From Actinomadura luteofluorescens (GTDB taxonomy: Bacteria; Actinomycetota; Actinomycetes; Streptosporangiales; Streptosporangiaceae): 64,000 nt of DNA. Where the stretch lies: NCBI RefSeq assembly GCF_013409365.1, contig NZ_JACCBA010000001.1:7440001-7504000 (forward strand). Reading direction: 5' to 3'. Made by a program: the position numbers and the translations under genes. Position 1 is the stretch's first letter, and each line of letters starts with the position of its first letter. The notes beneath the pieces are model-generated. The model had not been told where the DNA came from. It worked only from the letters and a program-made list of their open reading frames with translations, and searched no databases. Positions 51,764 to 60,239 of the stretch are shown in pieces.

Positions 51764-53197
51764 ATGACCACGTCCCATGCCGTTGTCGTCGGGGGCGGCA
51801 TCGCGGGCCTCGCCGCCGCGCGCCTGCTCGCCCGCGAGGGCGTCCGGGTGACGGTCCTGGAGGGCTCCCCCCGGATCGGCGGAAAGCTGCGGGTCAGCGA
51901 GATCGCCGGTGTGCCGGTGGACGAGGGCGCCGAGTCGATGCTCGCCCGCCGCCCCGAGGGCCTGGACCTGGTGCGCGACCTCGGCCGCTCCGGCGACCTG
52001 GTGAACCCCGGCACCACGTCCTCGGGCATCCTCAGCCGCGGCGAGCTGCGGCCCATCCCGTCCGGCCAGGTCATGGGCGTCCCGTCCGACCTGAAGGCGC
52101 TCGCCGCCTCGCACGTGCTGTCGCCGGCCGGGCTCGCACGCGTCCCGCTCGACCTCGTGCTGCCGGAGACGCCGCGCGGCGGGGACGTCTCCGTCGCCGA
52201 CTACGTCGGCGCCCGCCTCGGCGGCGAGGTCGTCGACCGGCTCGTGGAGCCGCTGCTCGGCGGCGTGTACGCGGGACGGGCCGAGCGGCTGTCCTTCGAG
52301 TCCACGCTGCCCGCCGTCGCCGCCGCCGCGCGCTCCCACCGGTCGCTGATCCACGCCGTCCAGGGCATCAGGAACGCCGCGCCGAAGGACCCCGGCCCGG
52401 TGTTCGCCACGCTGCCGGACGGGCTCGGCACGCTCCCGCACCTGCTCGCCGCCGACATCGCCGAGGCCGGCGGGACGGTCAGGACGGGCGCGACGGTCCG
52501 CGAGCTGCGCCGCCGCGAGAACGGCTGGCGGCTCACCGTCGGCCCGGCCCGCGGCCCCGAGCACCTCGACGCCGACGCGGTGGTGGTCGCGGTCCCGGCG
52601 GCCCCGGCGTCCCGGCTGCTGGAGCCGGACGTCCCCGCCGCCGCCCGGGAGCTGGGCGGCATCGAGTACGCCAGCATGGCGATCATCACGCTCGCCTACC
52701 GGGCCACCGCGTTCCCGCGGCTCCCTGAGGGCAGCGGCTACCTCGTCCCGAACGTCGAGTGCGACACCGCGCGCGGCGGCCGGGGGGTCAAGGCCGTCAC
52801 GTTCAGCTCCCTGAAGTGGCCGCACCTGCGCGACCGCGAGCCGGGCGTCATCGCGGTGCGCTGCTCCATCGGGCGGTACGGCGAGGAGCATCTGCTCCAG
52901 CGGACCGACGAGGAGCTCACCGCGACCGCCATGGCCGAGCTCGCCGCGACGTGCGGCGTCACCGAGCTGCCCGCCGAGAGCCGGGTGACCCGGTGGGGCG
53001 GCGGCCTCCCGCAGTACAACGTGGGCCACGCCGACCGCGTGGCCAAGGTCCGGGCCGCGGTCGCCGGAGCGCCGGGGCTGGCCGTCGCGGGCGCCGCCTA
53101 CGACGGCCTCGGCATCCCCGCGTGCATCGCCTCCGCGCGTGCCGCGGCGCTCCGCGTCCTGGACCATTTGCGCAGTCGAGAAGGAGTTGGACCATGA
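51764..53197 (+). CDS. cgoX: Coproporphyrinogen III oxidase, HemY/HemG-type FAD enzyme
   Basis: A 477-residue FAD-dependent oxidase. The dinucleotide site [17 protein letters not shown] starts the protein, followed by [13 protein letters not shown]. The family pattern [15 protein letters not shown] and the C-terminal ...[22 protein letters not shown] flavin-binding end are present. It was long named protoporphyrinogen oxidase (hemG/hemY); in actinobacteria it acts on coproporphyrinogen III. The ATG overlap with hemQ (ATGA) supports action in the coproporphyrin-dependent pathway. Confidence 0.94.
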   Translation: MTTSHAVVVGGGIAGLAAARLLAREGVRVTVLEGSPRIGGKLRVSEIAGVPVDEGAESMLARRPEGLDLVRDLGRSGDLVNPGTTSSGILSRGELRPIPSGQVMGVPSDLKALAASHVLSPAGLARVPLDLVLPETPRGGDVSVADYVGARLGGEVVDRLVEPLLGGVYAGRAERLSFESTLPAVAAAARSHRSLIHAVQGIRNAAPKDPGPVFATLPDGLGTLPHLLAADIAEAGGTVRTGATVRELRRRENGWRLTVGPARGPEHLDADAVVVAVPAAPASRLLEPDVPAAARELGGIEYASMAIITLAYRATAFPRLPEGSGYLVPNVECDTARGGRGVKAVTFSSLKWPHLRDREPGVIAVRCSIGRYGEEHLLQRTDEELTATAMAELAATCGVTELPAESRVTRWGGGLPQYNVGHADRVAKVRAAVAGAPGLAVAGAAYDGLGIPACIASARAAALRVLDHLRSREGVGP

Positions 53198-53892
53198 CGG
53201 AGCAGCCGGGCAAGCCCAAGGCGCGCGAACTCAACAACGTCATCCGCTACACCATGTGGTCGGTGTTCCGGGTCGCGAACCCGGGGACCGTGGGCGAGCG
53301 GGACGCGGCGGAGGTGCAGGACCTCCTCGACCAGGCCGCCCAGAAGGACGTCACCACGCGCGGCGCCTACGACGTCGCGGGCCTGCGGGCGGACGCCGAC
53401 TACATGTTCTGGTGGCACGCCCCCACGTCCGACGACCTGCAGGAGGTCTACACCCGGTTCCGGCGGACGGCGCTGGGCCGCGCGAGCGAGCCGGTGTGGT
53501 CGCAGATGGCGCTGCACCGCCCGGCGGAGTTCAACAAGAGCCACATCCCCGCGTTCCTCGCCGACGAGGAGCCCCGCGCCTACGTGTGCGTGTACCCGTT
53601 CGTCCGCTCCTACGAGTGGTACCTGCTGCCGGACGAGGAGCGCCGCGCGATGCTCTCCGAGCACGGCATGATGGCGCGCGACTACCCCGACGTCCGGGCC
53701 AACACGGTGTCGGCGTTCGCGCTCGGCGACTACGAGTGGATGCTGGCGTTCGAGGCCGACGAGCTGCACCGCATCGTCGACCTGATGCGGCACCTGCGGG
53801 GCGCGAAGGCCCGCCTGCACACCCGCGAGGAAGTGCCGTTCTACACAGGTCGCCGCAAGCCGGTCGCCGAACTGGTCGCCGGCCTGGCCTAG
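53194..53892 (+). CDS. hemQ: Coproheme decarboxylase (HemQ, chlorite dismutase family)
   Basis: A 232-residue member of the chlorite-dismutase fold. It decarboxylates coproheme to heme b with peroxide, the last step of the actinobacterial pathway. Characteristic stretches are [28 protein letters not shown], the active-site tyrosine in [15 protein letters not shown] near residue 135 and the heme-ligand histidine in [13 protein letters not shown]. The arginine of true chlorite dismutases is absent, as expected. It is coupled to cgoX by an ATGA overlap. Confidence 0.95.
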   Translation: MTEQPGKPKARELNNVIRYTMWSVFRVANPGTVGERDAAEVQDLLDQAAQKDVTTRGAYDVAGLRADADYMFWWHAPTSDDLQEVYTRFRRTALGRASEPVWSQMALHRPAEFNKSHIPAFLADEEPRAYVCVYPFVRSYEWYLLPDEERRAMLSEHGMMARDYPDVRANTVSAFALGDYEWMLAFEADELHRIVDLMRHLRGAKARLHTREEVPFYTGRRKPVAELVAGLA

Positions 53893-53951
53893 TCCGCGCA
53901 TCACTCCGATTCGCGCGTGGGGCGGGGGCGGCCGGCAGTAAAGTGCCGTCC

Positions 53952-54530
53952 GTGACCAAGTCTCCCGCCCGGCACGCCCGCGGACGGCACGCCCGGCCGC
54001 CGTCCGAGTTCTCGGCCCGCCTGCACGCCCTGATCGCGTCCCTGCGGGGCTCCCGGCGACGCCGGCTGGGCCTCGCCGGAGCGGTGACGGCGACGGCCGC
54101 GGCGCTCGCGGCCGTCGCCGTCCTGGCGCTGCCCGGCGGCTCGGGCCCCGCCCCCCGCGCCGCCGTCGCCGCCCGAACGGCCGCCGCCCCGTCCCCGAAC
54201 GAGCGCGTCGGCGCCGCCGGCGACCCCGACGAGATCACCGACGCGGTGCCGTACTTCGAGACGAAGGACCCGGGCAAGAAGGTCGTCAAGCACGTCACCG
54301 ACGTCCGCCGCAGCGGCAGTTTCGTCCGCGTCTACACCGACCTCGGGGAGTCCGACGAGAACTCCGAGCCGGCCATCGACCTGTGCAAGTGGACGACCCA
54401 GTTCCTCGAGGACGGCGGCGACGACGAGCCCCGCGTCTTCGTGCACGGCAAGAGCGACGACAACGGCAGCGTCGTCCTCGCCAACAAGCAGAGCGACAAG
54501 GACGACTGCGAGGTCCCCGAGACCCGCTAG
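53952..54530 (+). CDS. Membrane-anchored hypothetical protein
   Basis: A protein of about 192 residues with a basic cytoplasmic N-terminus (RHARGRHARPPSEFSARLHAL), one membrane helix near residues 45-68 (AAALAAVAVLALPGG) and an acidic extracellular domain of about 110 residues with two cysteines. The domain (EITDAVPYFETKDPGKKVVKHV ... SDKDDCEVPETR) is not familiar. GTG 53952 is chosen; GTG 53943 is an alternative. Its stop overlaps the stop of the convergent neighbour. Confidence 0.6.
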   Translation: MTKSPARHARGRHARPPSEFSARLHALIASLRGSRRRRLGLAGAVTATAAALAAVAVLALPGGSGPAPRAAVAARTAAAPSPNERVGAAGDPDEITDAVPYFETKDPGKKVVKHVTDVRRSGSFVRVYTDLGESDENSEPAIDLCKWTTQFLEDGGDDEPRVFVHGKSDDNGSVVLANKQSDKDDCEVPETR

Positions 54531-55153
54531 TAGTTGCCCGAGCCGTCGTTGTTGTCCCAGATGTTGTAGGCGTAGCCCGAGTACTGCGTGTCGGACAGGC
54601 GACTCTGCGAGGTGTTCCGGTTGACCCCGTTCAGAGCCCAGTCGTAGGGCAGGTCGAGCGGCTTGGGGTTGTCCATCTCCATGACGTGGCGGAGCTTGGC
54701 GTCCTCGACGGCGGCCGTGCCCAGCGCGGCGAGCCTGGTGACCGCGTCCGGTGCCGCGCCCTTCAACACGCCGAGCCCGGACGGTGTGCCGGACCCGGCG
54801 TCCGCGCGGAGCCTGCGCCGGGCCGCCTTCCCCTTGCGCGTAGGCCGGAGCCGGCCGCGGAACCCCCGGCGCAGGAGGCCCCTCTCGACCAGACCGCCCG
54901 CGACGGCGGCCACCTCGTCGGATTCGGCGACCGCGTCGAGGACGTAGCCGAGCTGGAAGCCGGTGTCGGGGACCTCGTCGAGAAGCGCGGCCTGGACCGC
55001 GTCCTCCGCCTCACGCTCGACGACGGTCACGCGCCGCGTGCCTCGCGACACCCGCACGCGGCGCTTCTCGTAGAGGGCGAGCAGCGCGACCCGCGCGGCC
55101 CGTGTGGGTCCGCCGCAGAGTAACGCGGTCTCGTAGGGGGTGAACTCGTCCAC
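54527..55153 (-). CDS. TIGR04222-like domain protein with Gly/Asn/Tyr-rich tail
   Basis: A protein of about 208 residues. The N-terminal part (TPYETALLCGGPTRAARVALLAL and EAEDAVQAALLDEV) matches the TIGR04222 domain found at the N-terminus of many actinobacterial proteins, but the usual membrane helices and Cys-rich tail are missing. The C-terminus ends in a polar SRLSDTQYSGYAYNIWDNN-type tail unlike the body. GTG 55153 is chosen for the GGGGAG five bases upstream; the frame reaches 55180. Function unknown. Confidence 0.65.
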   Translation of the reverse strand: MDEFTPYETALLCGGPTRAARVALLALYEKRRVRVSRGTRRVTVVEREAEDAVQAALLDEVPDTGFQLGYVLDAVAESDEVAAVAGGLVERGLLRRGFRGRLRPTRKGKAARRRLRADAGSGTPSGLGVLKGAAPDAVTRLAALGTAAVEDAKLRHVMEMDNPKPLDLPYDWALNGVNRNTSQSRLSDTQYSGYAYNIWDNNDGSGNY

Positions 55154-55182
55154 GGCGACTCCCCGGGGGCTGACGGCCACTG

Positions 55183-55218
55183 CTGCGATCGTCGATGTGA
55201 CTGCGATCGTCGATGTGA
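55183..55218. repeat. Exact 18-bp tandem repeat
   Basis: CTGCGATCGTCGATGTGA occurs twice in direct succession between the TIGR04222-like gene and msrB. Each unit contains the palindromes CGATCG and TCGA. It may be a regulatory site or simple slippage product. Confidence 0.85.
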
Positions 55219-55243
55219 CGCGTCAGGGCCCGGGGAGGTTGCG

Positions 55244-55645
55244 TCATTCGGCCGGTTCGAGGGTGAGGGAGATCGAGTTGATGCAGTAGCGGTCGTCGGT
55301 CGGGGTGTCGTAGCCCTCGCCGTGGAAGACGTGCCCCAGGTGCGAGTCGCACACCGCGCAGCGGACCTCGGTGCGGACCATGCCGAGGGAGGGGTCCTCG
55401 ATCAGCGTGACCGCGTCGGAGTCGGACGGCGCGAAGAACGACGGCCATCCGCAGTGGCTCTCGAACTTTGTCTCCGACCGGAACAGCTCCGTCCCGCACG
55501 CGCGGCACCGGTAGACCCCGACGGTCTTGGTGTCGGTGTACTCGCCGGTGAAGGGCTTCTCGGTGCCCGCCTCCCGCAGCACGTGGTACTCCTCAGGGCT
55601 GAGCCGGGACCGCCACTCGTCCTCGCTTTTGCGGATCTTCTCCAT
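55244..55645 (-). CDS. msrB: Peptide-methionine (R)-S-oxide reductase
   Basis: A 133-residue MsrB enzyme that repairs R-methionine sulfoxide in proteins. Two CxxC pairs (CRACG near residue 47 and [12 protein letters not shown] near 97) bind zinc, and the catalytic cysteine is in RYCINSISL near residue 120. HCGWPSF is the substrate-pocket signature. Normal length and start; stands alone in its operon, divergent from the LigD-like gene. Confidence 0.95.
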   Translation of the reverse strand: MEKIRKSEDEWRSRLSPEEYHVLREAGTEKPFTGEYTDTKTVGVYRCRACGTELFRSETKFESHCGWPSFFAPSDSDAVTLIEDPSLGMVRTEVRCAVCDSHLGHVFHGEGYDTPTDDRYCINSISLTLEPAE

Positions 55646-55709
55646 GGTTCGACCGTACCCGGCGGCGCCGCGCGGGAAGACTGTCGTGCCCGTGGGTTAA
55701 CGTGCGGTT

Positions 55710-56792
55710 ATGGCCTCGCCCTTCATCGAGATCCCGGTCGGGGATCGGCTCGTCAAGGTGACCAATCCCGACAAGGTCTACTTCCCCGAGCACGGCTACA
55801 CCAAGCGGCAGCTCGTGGAGTACTACCTGGCCGTGGGGGAGGGGATCCTGCGCGCCACCCGCGACCGCCCGACGACGCTGGAACGCTGGCCCGCCGGGGT
55901 CTTCGAGGGCGCCAGGATGGCCACCCGCGAGGACTACGCGCGCGGCCAGGCGGGCATGGGCGCCGGCAAGTCCGACGCGTTCTACCAGAAGCGCATCCCG
56001 AAGGGCGCGCCCGACTGGGTGCGGACGGCCCGGATCGCCTTCCCCAGCGGGCGTTCCGCCGACGAGGTCTGCCCGACCGAGGTCGCCGTGATCGCCTGGG
56101 CGGCCAACCTCGGGACGCTGACCTTCCATCCGTGGCCCGTCCGCAAGGGCGACGTCGACCATCCCGACGAGCTGCGCATCGATCTCGACCCGCAGCCCGG
56201 CACCGACTTCTCCGACGCCGTCCGGGTGGCGCTCGGCCCGGCCCGCGACCTGCTGGCGGAGCTGGGGTACACCGGGTACGTCAAGACGTCCGGCAAGGGC
56301 GGCGTGCACATCTACGTCCGCATCGAGCCGCGCTGGACGTTCACCGAGGTCCGCCGCGCCGCCCTCGCCTTCGGCCGCGAGGTGGAGCGCCGCGCCCCCG
56401 CCGAGGTCACCACGAAGTGGTGGAAGGAGGAGCGGGGCGAGCAGGTGTTCATCGACTTCAACCAGAACGCCAGGGACCGCACGATCGCTTCGGCCTACAG
56501 CGTCCGGCCGGCCCCGCACGCCCCGGTGTCGGCGCCCGTGACCTGGGACGAGCTGCCCGACGTCGACCCGCACGACTTCACGATCGCCACGATGCCGGCC
56601 CGCTTCGCCGAGGTGGGCGACCTGCACGCCGCGATCGACGACGCGTCCTTCTCCCTCGAGGCCCTCCTCGACATGGCCGACCGCGACGAGAAGGACCACG
56701 GCCTCGGCGACATGCCGTACCCGCCGAACTACCCGAAGATGCCGGGGGAGCCCAAGCGCGTCCAGCCCAGCAAGGACACCGGCAACCCCTAG
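55710..56792 (+). CDS. Stand-alone LigD-type DNA polymerase/primase domain protein
   Basis: A 360-residue archaeo-eukaryotic primase-fold polymerase like the POL domain of LigD, used in bacterial non-homologous end joining. The metal-binding DxD is in ELRIDLDPQPG near residue 153, and SGKGGVHIYVRI near 195 binds nucleotide phosphate. The N-terminal TNPDKVYFPEHGYTK matches the family. No ligase or Ku gene is adjacent, so partners would be encoded elsewhere. Its TAG stop lies in the CCTAGG that begins repeat copy C. Confidence 0.9.
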   Translation: MASPFIEIPVGDRLVKVTNPDKVYFPEHGYTKRQLVEYYLAVGEGILRATRDRPTTLERWPAGVFEGARMATREDYARGQAGMGAGKSDAFYQKRIPKGAPDWVRTARIAFPSGRSADEVCPTEVAVIAWAANLGTLTFHPWPVRKGDVDHPDELRIDLDPQPGTDFSDAVRVALGPARDLLAELGYTGYVKTSGKGGVHIYVRIEPRWTFTEVRRAALAFGREVERRAPAEVTTKWWKEERGEQVFIDFNQNARDRTIASAYSVRPAPHAPVSAPVTWDELPDVDPHDFTIATMPARFAEVGDLHAAIDDASFSLEALLDMADRDEKDHGLGDMPYPPNYPKMPGEPKRVQPSKDTGNP

Positions 56793-56936
56793 GTGTACTG
56801 CGCTCGCCTGGCGGCTCGCTGCGTGACCGGGCCTGGGCGAACGCGGCATCGCTTCGCGATCTGCCCGGTGCCGCTCGCCTCCGGCTTCGCGGCACCGGCC
56901 AGGTCACGCGTTCGCGCGCGTGGCCGAGGCCGCTTC
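56788..56936 (-). repeat. Dispersed structured repeat, copy C
   Basis: Same orientation as copy B. It begins with CCTAGG, which contains the stop codon of the LigD-like gene, lacks the CTGTG..CACAG block, and carries the stem GGTGCCGC with GCGGCACC, the ATCGCTTCGCGAT mini-hairpin and the GGTCACGCGTTCGC block. It lies between two forward genes; 56937-57015 shows nothing further. Confidence 0.78.
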
Positions 56937-57015
56937 GGGACGGGGCCCTCGGGAATTTCCGCCGCACGGCCTCTCTTGCAACCGGTGGCATGAGGTCGAG
57001 ACGAAGAGGCGAGCG

Positions 57016-57786
57016 ATGTCCACATTGACCATCCGGTATCTCGGAGGACCGAGCGCGATCCTGGAGATCGGAGGCGTGCGGCTCGTCGTCGACCCCACGT
57101 TCGACCCGCCCGGCGACTACCCGATGGGGTCGCGGAAGCTGACCAAGACCGCCGAGCCGGTGCTCGGCCCTGACGACGTCGGCCCGGTCGACGCGGTTCT
57201 GCTGTCCCACGACCAACACCCCGACAACCTGGACGCGGGCGGCCGCGCCTACCTGGCCGGGGTGCCGCTGACGCTGACGACGGAGGCCGCCGCCGGACGC
57301 CTCGGCGGCACCGCCCGTGCGCTGCCCAACTGGGAGCACGCCGAGCTGCCCCGCCCGGACGGCGGGACGCTGCGCGTCACCGGTGTCCCCGCCCAGCACG
57401 GTCCGGACGGCACCGAGCACCTGACGGGCCCGGTCACCGGCTTCGTCCTCTCCGGCGAGGGCCTGTCCACGGTCTATGTGAGCGGCGACAACGCGTCCCT
57501 CGACGTGGTCCGGGCCGTCGCCGGGCGGTTCGCCCCGTTCGACGTCGCCGTGCTCTTCGCCGGCGGTGCCCAGACCCCGCTCGCCGGCGACGCCTACCTC
57601 ACCCTGACCAGCGAGGGCGCGGCCGAGGCCGCCGGCATCCTGGGCGCCGCCCAGATCGTCCCGCTGCACTTCGAGGGCTGGGCGCATTTCTCCCAGGGCC
57701 GCGGCACCCTGGCCCCGGCCTTCGAGAAGGCCGGGCTGACCGATCGCCTCCGCCTTCTCGGGGTCGGCGAGAGCATCGCGTTGTGA
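57016..57786 (+). CDS. Metallo-beta-lactamase-fold hydrolase (UlaG-like)
   Basis: A 256-residue MBL-fold protein. It begins LTIRYLGGPSAILEIGG and has the metal-binding region LLSHDQHPDNLD near residue 65, where the first histidine pair of HxHxDH is modified to HDQHPDN, as in UlaG/RomA-type lactonases and phosphodiesterases. Later ligands are in VYVSGDNASLD and VPLHFEGWAHF. Likely a metal-dependent esterase of unknown substrate. ATG 57016 is chosen; the longer frame upstream belongs to the repeat region. Confidence 0.85.
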   Translation: MSTLTIRYLGGPSAILEIGGVRLVVDPTFDPPGDYPMGSRKLTKTAEPVLGPDDVGPVDAVLLSHDQHPDNLDAGGRAYLAGVPLTLTTEAAAGRLGGTARALPNWEHAELPRPDGGTLRVTGVPAQHGPDGTEHLTGPVTGFVLSGEGLSTVYVSGDNASLDVVRAVAGRFAPFDVAVLFAGGAQTPLAGDAYLTLTSEGAAEAAGILGAAQIVPLHFEGWAHFSQGRGTLAPAFEKAGLTDRLRLLGVGESIAL

Positions 57787-57848
57787 CATGAGTGAGGCCC
57801 GCCGCCTGGGGGCGGCGGGCCTCACGGCCGGGTCGGCGTGTCAGGGGA

Positions 57849-59846
57849 TCAGTAGAGCCTGCGCTCCTGGACGGGCAGGCTGACCTCGGACGGGCCCCGC
57901 CAGGTGGTCGCGCTGGGCGGCGGGGCGACCAGCGTGTTCACGTCCTCCCCGGCCGCCACGACCGGGACGGAGACGGAGCTGCCGCGCAGGTCGACCGTGA
58001 CCTGGGCGCCGGTGGGCGTGTCGAAGTTGTAGTCGGCGTCCGTTCCGGCGAGGACGAGCGCCAGCCGGTGCCCCTTCTTCAGCAGGTACTCCTGGCTGAG
58101 CGTCTGCCAGGAGACGGTGTAGTAGCGGCCGGACTTCAGCGGCTCGGGCCTGCTCAGCGACCGGTGGTTCTGGGCGTCGAGCCACCCCCGGGCGACGACG
58201 TTGACCGGCGAGGTGACCGTCGTGACCTCGGTCCGCTTGTAGCAGGCGTCGTCGGCGGGCGTGCTCTCACCGTGGCAGTCCTCGGTGTTCAGGGTCCGGA
58301 TGCCGGAGCCCGCGCCGAGGTAGTTCACGCGGGTGTCCTCGCCGTAGTCGACGAGCAGCGCGGTGAGGTTCGCCGTGGGTCCGTCCAGCTTGATCCTCAG
58401 CCGGGCGTCCGGGGTGCCGGACAGGCGGCCGGTCTTCGGCAGCGGCGCCGACACGAACGCCGTCCGGTAGGGCCGCGCCGCCGTGGGATCGGCGACCATC
58501 TCCTCCTCCGGGTAGCCCGCGCCCTGGGGGCCGGCGGCGTCGGTGAAGGACGCGGTCGCGCCCGCCGCGGCCGGCTTCAGGCCGAGGGAGCCGTCCGCGC
58601 CGGGGCGCAGGACGACGCCGCGCGCGTCCCGGGACGGCCAGTCCCGCTGGGTGATCCACTGGTCCGGCCCGACCTCGATGTCGGCGCGCGGCTCGCTCAT
58701 GATGCCGTTGGGCACCTTCTGCAGTTCGTGGTCGAACCACCGGTGCAGGGTCGCCACCCACGCGTCCCGCCGGGTGTCGAAGGGGTCGACGTGGCCGCGC
58801 TGGCTCAGCCAGACCTTGCGCTGGACGCCGCGCCGCGCGAGGGCGCTCCACCACTTGGCGAAGTGGTCGTCCTTCACGTTCAGGTCGTTGACGCCGTGGG
58901 CGGCGAAGATGCTCGCGCGGACCCGGGAGGCGCGCGCGATCGTCCCGTCCCGGTAGTCGGCGGTCTTCCAGTAGGCGTTGTAGTTGCCGGTCGCGTCGTC
59001 CTCGCCCTCGTCCAGATCCGCGTTGACGGCCGCGCACTTGGCGGGCGGGTCGGTGTCGACGTAGTCGGCGAGCCACGGCTGCTCGTCGTCGGTGTACTTC
59101 ACGCCGTTCATCCGGCTGTAGTCGTACCAGCTGCTGATCGCCGAGATGGGGACGATCGTCTCCAGCCCCTCGACGCCGGTGGCCGCCACCCCGTTGGCGA
59201 GCGTCCCGTCGTAGGACTTGCCGATCATGCCGGTGCGGCCGGTCGTCCAGGTCGCCTTCGCCGGGCTGCCGTCCGGCCGGTAGGCCCGGGCGCGCCCGTT
59301 GAGCCAGTCGATCACGGCCTTGCCGCCGAGGACGTCGGTCGGGCCGCCGCTGACCGGGCAGCCGTCGGAGCGGGTCGTCCCGACCATGTCCACGGCGAGG
59401 AACGCGTACCCGCGCGGCACGAAGTAGTTGTCGTAGTAGAGCGGGAACTTCACCGGGTTCCCGTTCGCGTCGTAGGTCTTGCGCTCGCTCTCGTTGCCGC
59501 GCCCCGCGTTGTCGTAGTAGGGGCTCTCATCCATGATCACCGGCACCCGCAGACCGTGCTCGGTCTCCTTCGGCCGGATGATGTCCACGTTGACGCGGTC
59601 CTTCTTGCCGTCCCGGTCGCTGTCCACGCCGGACTCGACGTAGACGTGCTCGCGGATCGCGTCCTTGTAGGAGAAGACGGGCTGGGTGACCCCGCCTTTC
59701 ACCACGATCTTCGGGGACGTCCCGGCCAGCGCCGTCGCGCCGCCGCCCGCGCCGGCGAGCGCCGCGCCGGTCAGCACGGCCACCGCCATGGTCCGCCGGG
59801 TTCGTCTCAGGGATCGCCTGGCCAACCCGCACCTCCGAGTATGCAA
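57849..59846 (-). CDS. Secreted Xaa-Pro dipeptidyl-peptidase (S15 family)
   Basis: A 665-residue extracellular peptidase. The signal peptide has a basic start and AVAVLTGAALAGAGGGATALA core. The S15 catalytic serine is in MIGKSYDGTLANG near residue 210, the aspartate in AAHGVNDLNV near 318 and the histidine in SQRGHVDPFD near 350. A C-terminal jelly-roll domain follows. It removes Xaa-Pro dipeptides from peptide N-termini, which would feed proline-containing dipeptides to importers such as the one at 28-33 kb. Convergent with the MBL gene. Confidence 0.9.
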   Translation of the reverse strand: MHTRRCGLARRSLRRTRRTMAVAVLTGAALAGAGGGATALAGTSPKIVVKGGVTQPVFSYKDAIREHVYVESGVDSDRDGKKDRVNVDIIRPKETEHGLRVPVIMDESPYYDNAGRGNESERKTYDANGNPVKFPLYYDNYFVPRGYAFLAVDMVGTTRSDGCPVSGGPTDVLGGKAVIDWLNGRARAYRPDGSPAKATWTTGRTGMIGKSYDGTLANGVAATGVEGLETIVPISAISSWYDYSRMNGVKYTDDEQPWLADYVDTDPPAKCAAVNADLDEGEDDATGNYNAYWKTADYRDGTIARASRVRASIFAAHGVNDLNVKDDHFAKWWSALARRGVQRKVWLSQRGHVDPFDTRRDAWVATLHRWFDHELQKVPNGIMSEPRADIEVGPDQWITQRDWPSRDARGVVLRPGADGSLGLKPAAAGATASFTDAAGPQGAGYPEEEMVADPTAARPYRTAFVSAPLPKTGRLSGTPDARLRIKLDGPTANLTALLVDYGEDTRVNYLGAGSGIRTLNTEDCHGESTPADDACYKRTEVTTVTSPVNVVARGWLDAQNHRSLSRPEPLKSGRYYTVSWQTLSQEYLLKKGHRLALVLAGTDADYNFDTPTGAQVTVDLRGSSVSVPVVAAGEDVNTLVAPPPSATTWRGPSEVSLPVQERRLY

Positions 59847-60032
59847 ATGATCTCCGACTGGGCACAGGCTCCTCGCCCGGGGGCCACGGGTAAAGGGCGG
59901 TGCGCGACGAAGACGGTCCGGATTTGGTCATGTCCTGCTCTTGCCTCGGCGGAGATGTCCTTATTGCGGATTTCGGGCGTCCGGGAAGGGGGTGCGGGGA
60001 TGCCCGGTGCGCCGGCCGGGCACCCCCGTCCC

Positions 60033-60239
60033 ATGGGTTGGAGCTATCGAAAATCGCTGAAGATGGGCCCGTTTCGCCTCAACTTCTCCAAGAAGGGCGT
60101 CGGGCACAGCGTCGGAGCGCGCGGGGCCCGCTACACCCGCTCGGCGGACGGGCGCCGCCAGATGACCTTGCGCATCCCCGGAACCGGCCTGACGTGGAGG
60201 CGGTCCCTGAAGTCGTCTAGCCGCTCTTCGCGCGGTTGA
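60033..60239 (+). CDS. DUF4236 domain protein
   Basis: A 68-residue protein of the DUF4236 family: [19 protein letters not shown], then [16 protein letters not shown] and IPGTGLTW. The family's short beta-hairpin repeats are clear but its function is unknown. The 3' end overlaps the convergent leuA by 23 bases. The ATG at 60033 has no strong ribosome site. Confidence 0.72.
   Translation: MGWSYRKSLKMGPFRLNFSKKGVGHSVGARGARYTRSADGRRQMTLRIPGTGLTWRRSLKSSSRSSRG

Noticed and set aside
57792..59810. Long + strand open frame opposite the S15 peptidase
   Set aside because: Antisense shadow of a well-supported peptidase gene; only its end (60033-60239) is a real small gene.
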